NCBI GenBank assembly: GCA_947683425.1
Contig: CANTUQ010000020.1
Coordinates: 5,831,001 to 5,895,000, forward strand
From: Excoecaria cochinchinensis
Taxonomy: Eukaryota > Streptophyta > Magnoliopsida > Malpighiales > Euphorbiaceae
Reading direction: 5' to 3'
DNA length: 64,000 nt
Shown: piece after piece, positions 42,901 to 54,181 of the stretch
Layout: each line of letters opens with the position of its first letter
Position numbering within the stretch: position 1 is the first letter of the stretch
Position numbers and translations under genes: made by a program
Notes under the pieces: generated by a model
What the model was told of the DNA's origin: nothing
Database searches by the model: none
What the model saw: only the letters and a program-made list of their open reading frames with translations

Positions 42901-45093
42901 TGTGACGCCCATTCCCAATTGGCGGATTAGCTCAGCTAATCCAGCTAGGAACGACCGTACACAACAAAAGAATGCATACAAGCTCGTACAAAACTCTATT
43001 AAACCTGCATAATAAAATTTCTCGCTCGCATACATGCATCATTCATATTCGGACAATCATCACTAGGTCTTGTACTATAACCATACACTTATCAAGCAAA
43101 TTTACATAGCTGATAAGATAACCTACTTAGTTATTACAAGCCTTACAAACTTGAGTACAATACAGTTACACAAGCTATTACATAATTATACAAAATGAAG
43201 GTGGAGTAATACAAAATTTCCCTTAACAAAACCCTGTAACCTACATCTGTAGCACTCCTAATGTTGACCGTTGCTATGCGGGAATGGCCTTCAAAGCCTC
43301 ACGTCCGTACCTACACGGATTAGAGTAAACCTGTGCTAAGCGATAACGCTTAGTGGGGAACACATATATAACAAGTAGCACATACAGTTAATAGCATCAT
43401 ACATTACATGCTAGAGGTCATGCTTGAATAAATATTACCATATCAATTACTACTCCAGCATAGCATTATCCGTCACTATATTCAATCATAAAGCATCAAC
43501 CATTTATCCACATATTCACATATCACGATACATGTAATATTGTATCACAATCACCTCCATTTATCATTTAGTTAGCCTGCAATTCAAAGACGCAGATAAC
43601 GGGTATCGCATTGGTACCACCAAGGTACTAGAATTGCATTGAAATCTCATTTACGTATTGGTACCCTCAGGTACATAACATCATTCCACATGTAAAAGAA
43701 TCCAGCAAGGATTATACGCATTGTGATTCCCAAGGAATCAGACACATTTAATGCATTGGGCTGCAGCACTTTGACCCTATAGGTATGCCTACATATCCAC
43801 TACTTGACTCGCAGGCTTAAGTTGTTAAACATGTATTCATTTCACATTGATCGATTCTCACATCACATATATCATTTGCCATCATCACATTCACTTTATT
43901 TGCATACACATTATGTTCCCAAGCTCATTCTTTCATGGTCATTAATCACATACTTGATTAAATTCAAGAATCATCATGTTCATATGCAAATATACACTAT
44001 TTAATGCACACATAATGCTTACCCACACTACCTTCCATTTGAGCTTTAAGCCTTTCCATTTGAAAGTCCAAACACATTAGCGTTATATTGCCAAAGCAAG
44101 GTAGGTCACGGTCACAACCTATTTGGTTGCCACCGTGACATATTGAAGTCCCAAAATAGAATGCAAATTGGGGACAAGTCACGGTCACAACCACTTTGGT
44201 TTCCACCGTGACATGTTCTCAACTCTCGGCAGAATGCAACTTGGGGGTATGTCACGGTCACAACAATTCTGGTTGCCACCGTGACATATCCATGCCCTGC
44301 AAAAAAGATTGCTCACTTGGGTACCTCACGGTCACAACCTACCTGGTTGCCACCGTGACATACCCAATTTCACTTAGGCAGAATTGAACCCAAGCATACC
44401 TCACGGTCACAACCAATGTGGTTGCCACCGTGACCTATGCAAGGTTTCTCCAATTCAACATTCAATTCTCATTTCCTTTCAAGGACTTCAACCCATTTTC
44501 CTTTTTAGCAATTAAACCAATTTATCAACCACATACTTAATTGGCACATACCTGATTTCCCATCTTGACATTGGCATCCATTTATAGCACAAATCACAAT
44601 CATTCTCATCACATATACTATATACACATTCTCAAGCAACTTTATCACAAAGCATATCACTACAACAATCATTTAACCTTGCGTTACATAATTCATGCTT
44701 AAAGACCACAATTGCACATACACATATAATTCCTACCAAACCTCTATTCAATCAACGCAAATCACACAGTTACACAACTAGGGTTTGTTCCCAAACCTCA
44801 TTGCCTTAGCTCCTAATTCCATTGTACGCTTGGCTCTCCGGTCACGGCTTTTCCTTTATCTCTCTTCAATTCTTCAGCTATCAAGACAATTTCAATTTCC
44901 AGGATTAAGCTCAATCCATAACTTCTCATCCTCAATTCAATCAAACCAAATCAAGAAGATGAGGAGAAGAAGAGAATACCATAACTTAGTACTTACCTTT
45001 CAAGCTTAATAACTTAGCCATTAATTATTACTCCAATTAACTATATGCATGCACCAACTTAACCAACTCTCATCTTCACTCACGGAAAGAAAG
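42901..45093 (-). repeat. 3' LTR of J, truncated at the P LTR
   Basis: Matches 56649-58670 of the J 5' LTR, and stops exactly where the P LTR begins; the equivalent of 58671-59043 is absent. It keeps about 180 bp (43378-43566) that are deleted in the 5' LTR near 57132. Hairpin CTAAGCGATAACGCTTAG at 43336-43353. Confidence 0.9.
44103..44437. repeat. Array of five inverted-repeat units in the J 3' LTR
   Basis: Each unit reads GTCACGGTCACAACC, a short loop, then GGTTGCCACCGTGAC, so the arms pair over 13 of 15 positions with perfect outer 8-bp arms. Period about 75 bp. The same five units occur in the 5' LTR (57683-58013). Confidence 0.9.
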
Positions 45094-47357
45094 TGTCACA
45101 CCCCTACCTATGCCACGGAGACTTCTACCCCTAGACAGAGGAAGAAGGGGTCCTGATAGATAGGAGTGTCACATTCAAAACCTGAACCACAGTAATAATA
45201 CAGAGCAACACATAAAAACGGGGAATATAAAGATTTCTAAAAGAGACACACAGCGATACTAAACAGGATAATTTTTTTTTTCATTATATTCATAGACAAA
45301 AACTGTACATATTACAAAAGATTTCATATACAAAGGCCCGGAATAATACTGTTCCAATTGGGCACACAGAATATTACATCTAGTATAAAAGAAAGGAAAG
45401 CCTATACTACAAAACTTCGATCCCTAGTTGCGATAGCCTTCCTGATGCGATACGCCCTGACCAAGCTTGCCAAAACCGTCCACACCTGCACGGATAAAAC
45501 ACCCGTGCTAAGCGAAATCGCTTAGTGGGGAACACAAAATGCATAACCGCCACTCACAGTGGCGTTAACAGGTAAAGCACATGTTGATGGCACATTTATA
45601 AATTAGTATCACATAACATAACTCTAAGTAATCAACATCATTCATATCTCAAAGAAATTTCTCTTAACACATCAATGTTCATACTTCATACATGTTGAAC
45701 ACAAAATCATTTGCTTAATCAAAATCGTGGATAACGAGTACACATAGATACCCGAAGGCATCAATATCAAATCGCATCACATAAACGCCCGAAGGCATCA
45801 AGGCATTCCTTTCATTCTTACTCCACAATATTTTCACATAAAATCTTAGGTAAGATTCAACAGAAAGATCACTAAGGTCCAGTCGGGGGACTTGATCAGG
45901 GTCCAAATCGTACACATGGCTGCAGCTACACATAACTCTTTTAGGCATGCCTAACTATCCACTTATTTGGTTTGCAGGTTGTGATTATCCAAGCTAAATC
46001 TATCATAAAATTCATACAGAGATCATCCATTATTCAGAAACACTATATACCTTATCAGAACGAAGCATTAATTCTATGTCACTGAGTGTGCATAATCATT
46101 AATTCCACATGTAGACCTTACATTTCACAAATAATCATTCATTCCAAAAACAGGATAGGTCACGGTGGTAACCAAATTTATAGCCACCATGACATACCAA
46201 AACCCAAAACAGAATGCAATGTTGAGGTAGGTCACGGTGGTAACCAGATTCATTGCCACCGTGACATACCAAAGCTTCAAAACAGAATGCAATATTGAGG
46301 TAGATCACGGTGGTAACCAGATTCATTGCCACCGTGACATACCAAAATCCAAAACTGCAATGTTGAGGTAGGTCACGGCGGTAACCAGATTCATTGCCAC
46401 CGTGACATACCAAAATCCAAAACAAAATACAATGTTGAGGTAGGCCACGGTGGTAATCAGATTCATTGCCACCGTGACATACCAAAACCCAAAACAGAAT
46501 GCAATGTTGAGGTAGGTCACGGTGGTAACCAGATTCATTGCCACCGTGACATACCAAGACCCAAAACAGAATGCAATCTTGACAGACATCATGGTGGTAA
46601 CCAAATCGGTTGCCACCGTGACCTATGCTTGGTTGCGACAATTTCCAGCAAAACTACTCTAAACCACAACCAAAAATCACAACCCAACACTTCATCCATT
46701 CATACTCACTTACATCCTGATATACAAGTCAATTAGCATGCTCAAATCAAACAATTTACAAGATCAAACTTACAATTCTCAAGAGCAATGTTTCCTTTGA
46801 AAAGAATTTCACATAACAATCTGAAATTCTATACTTCACACTTGGAACCATTCACTTCAAATTAACAATATTCACATCATACCCATACAAATCCACTTAT
46901 TATTGTTCAATAATTTCACAAGAACACTAACAATCATTAATACCCAACAAAATGCACCAATCATACAAACGTTCGCAAACCTGATTTCCTTCGCTCCTAA
47001 TCGTGAGCTCTGCTTCCACTAGCTTTTTCCTTCCCTTTAGATGATCTAGGAAGCTCCTCTTTAAATTAAAGAAACACAAACCCAGCTATAACAATCACCC
47101 AAGAAAGGAGGGAAAACAGAAATATGTAAAGAAGAAGAAGGAAAAGGAAAAAGAAGATGGAAAATGGCGTGAGGGAGAGGAAGGCAATGGGAAGAGGAAG
47201 AAGAAGTAAAGTGATTTACAGCTGTCCTCTCTCTCATACACCCAATAATTCATCTTTATCTCCAAGCCAAGTGTCACTCTCCCATAGGAAAGTGATCCCA
47301 CAAGTATACCCTACTTCCATACTCTCATAAACACATATCCATCCTCACTTATTCACA
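45094..47357 (-). repeat. 3' LTR of P
   Basis: 2,264 bp, TGTCACACCCC...TTATTCACA in plus view. It contains CTAAGCGA-AA-TCGCTTAG (45508-45525, 8-bp arms) and an array of inverted-repeat units (46155-46625). It is related to but clearly different from the J LTR. Confidence 0.85.
46155..46625. repeat. Array of seven inverted-repeat units in the P LTR
   Basis: Units of about 70 bp with arms GTCACGGTGGTAA and TTGCCACCGTGAC (12 of 13 paired) around a 9-nt loop. The outer arms match those in the J LTR although the inner arms and loops differ. The 168-codon minus-strand ORF across it consists of 24-residue repeats and is a by-product. Confidence 0.9.
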
Positions 47358-47369
47358 CCCTACTTCCCT
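47358..47369 (-). promoter_or_regulatory. Polypurine tract of P
   Basis: AGGGAAGTAGGG on the minus strand, directly before LTR start TGTGAATAAG. It lies five bases beyond the integrase stop and ties this pol to this LTR. Confidence 0.75.
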
Positions 47370-47373
47370 ATCT

Positions 47374-48507
47374 TTAAATACACACTAACTCCCATGTTGC
47401 TTCTTCAACACCATGATGCTGCCAGAGCACTTTCACAAGCGGTATTTGCTTGTTCCAAAGTTGCCTCACTTCCTTTGCCAATATTGCCTTTGGTTTCTCA
47501 TCATAAGTAAAGTCTGGCTGTACCTCTACTTCTTGCACAGGTAACACATGAGATTCATCGGACTTATACCTTCTCAATATGGATACATAGAATACATCAT
47601 GAAGCTTGGCTAATGCTGGGGGCAATGCCAATCGGTAAGCTACAAGACCTACTCTATCCAGAACCTCATACAGCTCGATAAACCTCGAACTCAATTTCCC
47701 TTTGTTGCCAAATCTCAACACCTTTCTCCAAGGAGACACTTTCAGAAACACTTTGTCACCTACCTCAAATTCAATATCTCTTCGTTTTAGATCCGCATAA
47801 GACTTCTGTCTATCACTAGCGGCCCTTAATCTTTGATGAATAAGTCTTTCCTTCTCTTCTTTATCGCGAACCAAGTCTGGCTCGATGACTTTGTGCTCAT
47901 TCAACTCCATCCAACAAATCGGTGTGCGACATTTTCTTCCGTACAAAACTTCATATGGTGCCATGCCAATACTAGTCTGATAACTGTTGTTATAAGCAAA
48001 GTCCATAAGTGGAAGATACTTATCCCAACTCTTAGAGAAATCCAAAATACACGTTCGCATCAAATCCTCCAAAACCTGAATGATTCTTTCCGACTGTCGA
48101 TCGGTTTGTGGATGGAAAGCAGTACTGAAGTTCAACTTTGTACCCAATGCAACATGCAAACTCGTCCGAAACTTAGAAGTAAACCTGGGATCCCTATCAA
48201 AGATAATAGATAAGGGTACCCCATACAATCGGACAATTTCTCTTACATACAATTCAGCCAACTTTTCCATCGAGTAGTCCATTCGAACTGGTACAAAATG
48301 AGTTGACTTGGAGAATCTGTCCACTATAACCCACACTGCATCTTGCTGCTTTGAGGTTAGAGGCAATCCAGTGACAAAATCCATCGTGATGTTATCCCAC
48401 TTCCATAGTGGAATAGGGAGTGGATTCAACAGTCCTTGTGGAACTTGGTGTTCTACCTTAACTTGCTGACATACCAAGCACTTGGACACATATTCCACTA
48501 TATTTTT
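47374..48507 (-). pseudogene. Integrase of P, core and chromodomain-like tail
   Basis: The open frame resumes at the CACTA-1 boundary with NIVEYVSKCLVCQQ (end of the zinc-binding domain). The catalytic core has ITMDFVTGLP, IIFDRDPRF and TDRQSER, giving a complete D-D-E with 60 and 35 residues between. Then come a typical GPY/F-region-like segment and a tail with ILAKEVRQLWNKQIPLVKVLW and EEATWE, a chromodomain-like end of the Tekay/Del type, expected to guide insertion to chromatin. This part has no internal stop; the domain is broken by CACTA-1 and its missing N-terminus is at 51579-51800. Confidence 0.9.
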
Positions 48508-48873
48508 CACTACAAAAAAATGCAAATTAGCGACAAAAATATTTTCGTCGCTAATTAGCGACTGAGTAGCGACGATTTTCATATTTAGTTGCTAAAATTG
48601 ATTTTTTTCAATCTATGGCAATTTTAGCGACTAAATAGCGACGGAAATAATAAACCGTCGCTAAATTTTAAAGGGAACTCATGACGCATTTTTTTGCGAC
48701 TAATTTAGCAACGGAAATTCAGTCACTAAAATAGTGACAGAAATATCAGTCGCTAAATTGGGAGCACATTTATTTGCAACATATTTAGCGACTAACTTAT
48801 ATTGTCGCTAAATATATTTTAATTAGCGACGGAATAGAGACGAATTATTTCGTCGCTAAAAATATTTAAAAAA

Positions 48874-49196
48874 TTGAATCCCCCCCAAAACTACAGCGTT
48901 TTAGGGGTGGCCTTGCTTTTCCTTAACTATGCGTTACAGTGGATATCGACCTTCACTTCTCTTCCTTTCTATTTTTCTTCTTCCTCATCCCTCCCTTCAT
49001 CGCATCCTCGCCGCCCTTTACTGCCGTTGTCCATCGTCGCACTGTCGCCCGCTTCCAGTAGCCCCAACTCCGTCGCTTCCTTCTTCTTCCTCCACCTTCT
49101 CCGTGGCGCGAGGAGTAGCACACCACAGGTCCTCCTTTCCCGGCACCCAATCCAATTTCCGCCCCCTTGCTGCCATTTTTCACCATTAGACCAAAG
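48874..49196 (+). other. Exon-like, pyrimidine-rich block ending in a splice donor (CACTA-1)
   Basis: C/T-rich and GC-richer than its surroundings, ending CCAAAG|GTAAGC, followed by AT-rich intron-like sequence. It could be the first exon or leader of the captured gene. The Ser/Leu/Pro-rich frames across it are not recognisable proteins. Confidence 0.4.
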
Positions 49197-50723
49197 GTAA
49201 GCTCCAAATCTCCATTTAATTGATTGATTATTATAGAAATTTGAGAAAAAATTTAAAAAATTGGCACTTAGGGATTTCGGGATTTGGGGAAAATTTAGTA
49301 GTTCATTTTTTCTTTGAGTTAATTGAAATTTTGAGTGAATAATTACCTAAAACTGAGTTATAATCGCCCTCTTCGCGTTCTCTGTCGATTGAAACTTCAG
49401 CTCTGTATATCTCTCCCTAAGTCATCTCTTCTGCTTTTTAAGGTGCATTCTCATCTTGTGGCTTCTTGGTTATTAATTTGATTGTGGGTGTTTGGATTCT
49501 AGGTTTTGATTTGGAGGCTTGCTAAAGAAATATTTATCAAAGAAAGGTTTATTCATATCGGTGAGTGTTTCTTCGATCAAATCTTTGATTACTTTTGTGA
49601 AATCAGTTGATGAATTTGTGACGTTTGTGTATTAGTTTTCTGTTTCTGTTAGAGAGATGTTACCGCACCAGTAGATTATATGTTATTAATTTCTTGATTC
49701 TATAAGATTTGATGGTACCTAGATCAAGAATCTCTGTAAAAATGGTGTGGTTATCTCCTAAATCATTAATTAATTTGCATACTGTTAATGAAGGTGGGGT
49801 TTTGTTGGGTTTTCAGATTGGATATTAGAAGCAGGTTTCAATCATATTCATGGCCATGGCCTCCACCCACTTATTAGATTTCCAAGTCTTATCTTTTTTG
49901 CTTGTGCTCTGCAATCATTAGACTGGTGAAAGGAGTTGGTTGTGCTCTTTTAACCTTTTTTTCTTTCTTTTTTACTGTTTTTGTGTCCGTATATGCATAT
50001 TTACATTTATGGCTTTGTAATTGATAAGCATTATTCTCATCCATTGCTAGATTTTGCACTAACTAATAGTAAATTATTGTTACTCGGTGCAATTTTCACC
50101 TATAACAACCGATTTGATGATGGACTAATCTCATTATAATTGAACTTAGATTTGAATTTTATTTTGTTTTATTTTATTTTCTATTTTTTTTTAAAATTTT
50201 TAACTTAGACATTGATTTGAGTAAGTTAAGTGTCCTTAACATGTTATCCACTTTGATTCCGTATGGTACATGGAGTTTGCCCTTTTGAAAAATATGTCCT
50301 ATAACTTTTTCATTTTTTGCAAGTAGTGGGGTTAATGTATTTGACTTGTGTCATATATGCTCTCAAGAAGTGTGATGGAATTGCATAATTAGTTTTTCCT
50401 TAATAAGAGATTTTGTATTTAAATCTTAATTACATTATTTGGGGATTGAGTTTGTATCATTAAGGCTTTTGCATTCAGATGTACCCACATCTTTTAATCC
50501 TTTTGCATTTTTAATTTGGCATCTCCATTTCTCTGGAGCTGTGGTGACCACGATTCCAAATTGGCCCAAAAGTAAAGTGATGGATGAGAGCTGTTGGTTT
50601 GATAAGGAATATTGCAGAACAACTAATGTGATTTCTTTTTACTAGTTGTACATTTTGCTATGGTACTGTCATGTTAATTACTATTAGATAACACTATAAT
50701 CCATATTTCTTTGCTTGTCTTAG

Positions 50724-50886
50724 AGTTGGTATTGTCTCTCCAAGATGGCAGCAGAGAGTGCGGCTTTTGAGTATGCAAAACAAAGAGGGCTTGATGTTGT
50801 AACTGTTTGCCCTACTATTGTTTTGGGAGCTCTTCTGCAGTCCACGGTGAATGCTAGCAGCATGGTTCTCATTAAGCTTTTGAAAG
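50724..50886 (+). pseudogene. Captured exon of a cinnamoyl-CoA reductase/dihydroflavonol reductase-like gene
   Basis: Bounded by an acceptor-like TGTCTTAG and a donor-like AAAG|GTTTCT, so it looks like one exon with intron flanks. It encodes WYCLSKMAAESAAFEYAK, then GLDVVTVCPTIVLG and QSTVNASSMVLIKLLKG. This matches extended short-chain dehydrogenases of the CCR/DFR type (family recognition from memory). YCLSK supplies the Y-x3-K catalytic motif. The frame is open for all 53 codons. The Rossmann N-terminus and the C-terminus are absent, so no enzyme can be made; the fragment could contribute to antisense or small RNAs against the parent gene. Confidence 0.75.
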
Positions 50887-51204
50887 GTTTCTTTATTTTG
50901 GCATGGATATAATTATGTTATGTGATCTTAATATTCAATTGTTATATGCTCATGTTATCTTAATGTTTCTGAGAACGTTTTGTGGCCTGTGGTTAAAATA
51001 AAAAGTTATGGTAAGTAAGTAGTTATAGTTTTAGGATGAAATTATGTGCTTGAAAGATTACAATTTGAATACTGTAATTGTCTAATTGATATGTAATGAA
51101 TAAGTCTTTATTTTAAAAATAAATTGCCACATTTTGCTGATACCAATTTTCATTCTCGAAAATTGTATAATTATTATTTACATAAATTAAATTAAATTTT
51201 GGAT

Positions 51205-51243
<39 letters not shown>

Positions 51244-51578
51244 TAAATTAAAAATTATAATAAAAAATTAAATTGAAAATAATGTTGAAAATATAATATT
51301 TTTAGCGATGGAATAGTGACGGATTTTCCGTCGTTAAAAATTTTTTAAAACTTATAGCGACTAATTTTAGGGGTTATTTAGCAACGGAAATTTTATTTTT
51401 AGCGACTAAATTTGTCGTCGCTATTTTTAGCGACGGTTATATATTTTAGTCGCAAATCTCTTGCGACGGCCCTAATAGCGACGGTTAGTCGCGGCGTCGC
51501 TAAAGGAAATTAGCGACAAAAAATGCCATTTTACCGACGGAAATGTCCGTCGCTAATTCACTTTTTTTTGTAGTGTTT

Positions 51579-52385
51579 CTTCATACGTGGCCACCAAAAC
51601 AGCTATTTCAGATCCTGATACATCTTGTTTTCGCCTGGATGCATAGTGAAAACTGTATTATGGGCTTCATGCATCAACCTCTTCTTCAGTTCTCTATCAC
51701 TTGCCACACATATTCTATTCTTATATAACAACACTCCATGCTCATTCACTAAATAGTCGGTCTTGTCATCATTATCGACTGACTGCAAGATATGTTGCAT
51801 CCTTGCATCATTCCTCTATGCATTAATTAATTCATCTCTCAAAATCGGTCTCGCTTTCAACTGTGCTAGCAAAGCTCCATCCGCAGAGAATCTCCACTTG
51901 ATCTGCCTTAACTGTAATGCTGAGACTGACTTCCTACTCAATGCATCCGCCACTACATTAGCTTTTCCCGGGTGATAATCCACAATATAGTCATATTCTT
52001 TAAACAGCTCCAGCCATCTTCGCTGTCTCAGATTCAATTCTTTCTAATTAAGTAGATATTTTAAACTCTTGTGATCAGTGTAAATTCTGCACTTCTCACC
52101 ATACAAGTAATGTCGCCAAATCTTCAAAGCGAACACTACTGCCGCCAATTCCAAGTCATGGGTTGGGTAATTCTGTTCATGCGGTTTCAATTGCCTTGAC
52201 GTATATGCTACCACCTTTCCATCTTGCATCAATACACGACCCAATTCTATACCCAAAGCGTCAGTGTACAGGATATACTTTCTACCAGACATAGGTTGTG
52301 TAAGAATCGGTGCTTCAACTAGCATTTTCTTTAATTGATCAAAACTCCGCTGACAATTTTCTAACCATTCATACTTAACTCCCTT
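51579..52385 (-). pseudogene. RNase H and integrase N-terminus of P
   Basis: RNase H (52044-52325) has YILYTDALG, TSRQLKPHEQNYPTHDLELAAVVFALKIWRHYLYG and YTDHKSLKYL. The following connection has VDYHPGKANVVADALSRK. The integrase zinc-binding region begins HEAH..HPGENKMYQDLK and reaches WWPRMKK at the CACTA-1 boundary. In-frame stops lie at 52386, 52044, 51816 and 51603, several readable as CAG to TAG changes. Confidence 0.9.
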
Positions 52386-53009
52386 TCACAGTAACCTTGT
52401 CAATGGAGAAGCTATCACTGAAAACCCTTTCACAAACCTTCTATAATACCCAGCCAACCCTAAGAAACTACGAATTTCAAGCGCGTTCTTAGGTGGCTTC
52501 CAATTCACAATCACTTCTATTTTAGCCGGATCCACCTTAATACCCTCAAAAGATATTACATGACCTAAAAAGGATACCTCTCGCAACCAGAACTCACATT
52601 TACTCAGTTTAGCAAACAGTTGATGCTCCCGCAATGTCTGAAGCACAATCCTCAAATGCTGTTCATGTTCCTTTTCACTCCTTGAGTAAACCAGAATGTC
52701 ATCTATGAACACTACAACAAATTGATCTAGATACGGTCTAAACACCCGATTCATCAAATCCATAAATGCAGCAGGCGCATTAGTCAGCCCAAAAGGCATT
52801 ACCAGGAACTCATAATGCCCATATCGAGTCCTAAATGCAGTCTTAGGTATATCTTCTTTCTTTAGTTGTAAATAATAATACCCAGAACGCAAATTAATTT
52901 TCAAAAACACACCTGCTCCTCTTAGCTGATCAAACAAGTCTTCAATTCGAGGTAGAGGATACCGGTTCTTTACTGTCACTTTGTTCAATTGCCCATAATC
53001 TATACACAT
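52386..53009 (-). pseudogene. Reverse transcriptase of P, N-terminus missing
   Basis: Starts within CIDYGQLNKVT at the junction with J. The active site FIDD is intact at residues 101-104, but the first catalytic Asp in KIDLRSGY is Asn (KINLRSGY, residue 39). Later motifs GHYEFLVMPFGLTNAPAAF, LSKCEFW and FLGHVIS are typical of chromoviral RT. It ends at TGA 52386 in the same frame as RNase H. The missing 5' part of RT is explained by the J/P deletion. Confidence 0.9.
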
Positions 53010-54181
53010 ATATCATATTTTAAACATTCTGCTTTAGGCATTTTTTCACATATCTTTTTAGCACTCACATATGAATGAGTTGAACCAGGGTCAATAAGTG
53101 CAAACATTTCTACATCATAAAGTTGAAAAGTACCTGCTATCACCTCAGGCGCATCCTGATCCTCTCGTGCCTTCATTGCATAAGCCCGCACCGGTGCCGC
53201 ATTAGGCCTATCCACGATCTCAGAATTAGCTGCACCTCTGGACTGGCTACCTCTGCCACGTCCTCTTCCTCTTCCTCTATTAACAGAAGGCAAATTTGAA
53301 CCACCCCTACTTTGCTCTTGCTGATTTCCTATCGTCTCGTATGCATTGGGGCAGTTAGCAAGAAAATTCTCAGTGCTTTCACATCTAAAACAAGCACCCG
53401 TCACCTTCCAGCACTCTCCTCTGTGTCTTTTCCCACAGTGAGGGCACTTATGAACCTCACTTCTGTTACTAGATGCTCCTCTCCAAGTGCCAGATGCTGA
53501 AAGAGCCCTACACTTCTTACCTCTTGCTGCAGAACTGAACACTGATTCCGCAGGTGGTGCCATAGAAGAATCTCTTGATCTTTTACCCATATGAGAACCA
53601 CCTCTATTTGCATTTCTTCTCTGCAACCTATCTCGTTGAGCTCCCAAAGATCTTTCGGATCTCATTGCCACCTGAACTATCGGGTAATAACTCACATTCT
53701 GCTCAGTAGTAAGTAAAACAAACAATGCCTTGATTTCCTCATTCAATCCTTCTTCAAACTGCTGACACCGAAACTCCACGGTCAGAACATCTTTCGGCGT
53801 ATACTTGCTCAAACGGCAGAATTCTTTCTCATACTCTGCCACTGTCATAGCTCTCTGTCTTAAATTCAAGAACTACTTCCAGTTGGCCTCTATTTGTCAT
53901 AAACTTATTTCTGAACTCCTTTTTGAAGAACTCCCAAGTGATAGGATTAGGAAGCATCAGATTCTGCAGGACTAGCTTCCACCAGTCGTATGCTGCACCC
54001 TGAAGCAGCTTCACCACACATTCCACTTGTTGCCCCAAAGGACACTTAATCTCACCCAGAATCGTCTGTACCTTTTCCAACTAGTATTCTGCCTTTTTAG
54101 ACTCATCCAAACTAGTACCATGGAACTCTTCAGCCCCATGTTTTCTCAAGGTTTCCAATGGTGCTTATGGTGCAGTCATAC
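53010..54181 (-). pseudogene. gag (main part) and protease N-terminus of J
   Basis: After the solo LTR S, gag resumes with APLETLRKHGAEEFHGT, then AYDWWKLVLQN and WEFFKKEFRNKF. There are stops within EEY-stop-LEK and NWK-stop-FLN and a frameshift near 53880. The open 53000-53869 segment holds LRQRAMTVAEYEKEF, a basic linker, CPHCGKRHRGEC and a zinc knuckle CFRCESTENFLANC in which His is Asn. The protease begins ALIDPGSTHSYVSA, with the active-site region recognisable, and is cut at LKYDICV by fusion to P. Confidence 0.9.

Larger units (their letters stand above)
48508..51575. mobile_element. CACTA-1: non-autonomous CACTA (En/Spm-like) transposon with captured gene sequence
   Basis: 3,068 bp, ends CACTACAAAAAAA and TTTTTTTTGTAGTG, with 3-bp TSD TTT (48505-48507 and 51576-51578), inside the P integrase. 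Subterminal regions (48526-48870 and 51300-51560) are packed with copies of TTAGCGACGG and complements, as CACTA transposase-binding repeats usually are. No transposase is present. The interior holds a pyrimidine-rich exon-like block with a splice donor (48874-49196), a long intron-like region, a reductase-like exon (50724-50886) and an AAT microsatellite (51211-51240). Confidence 0.9.
45094..53012 (-). mobile_element. Element P: 3' half of a Tekay/Del-like chromovirus inside J
   Basis: 3' LTR (45094-47357), polypurine tract, integrase with chromodomain-like tail, RNase H and RT. Gag, protease and the 5' LTR are missing. The left flank is GAAAG of the J LTR, the expected TSD. The right boundary is a fusion to J protease at about 53005-53012, with shared ATGTGT. 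CACTA-1 is inserted in the integrase. Confidence 0.75.

Noticed and set aside
46135..46641. 168-codon minus-strand ORF built of CHGGNESGYHRDLPQ-type repeats
   Set aside because: It is the translation of the hairpin array in the P LTR; an overlapping ORF in another frame is equally repetitive, and J arrays do not keep the frame.
45094..47357. P LTR as the 3' LTR of J
   Set aside because: The J 5' LTR (56649-59043) matches 42901-45093, not this LTR, and the J TSD ACGCC lies outside 42901.
48874..49200. 108-codon ORF in CACTA-1 as a gene
   Set aside because: Low-complexity Ser/Pro/Leu sequence in a C/T-rich block ending in a splice donor; better seen as a leader or captured exon.
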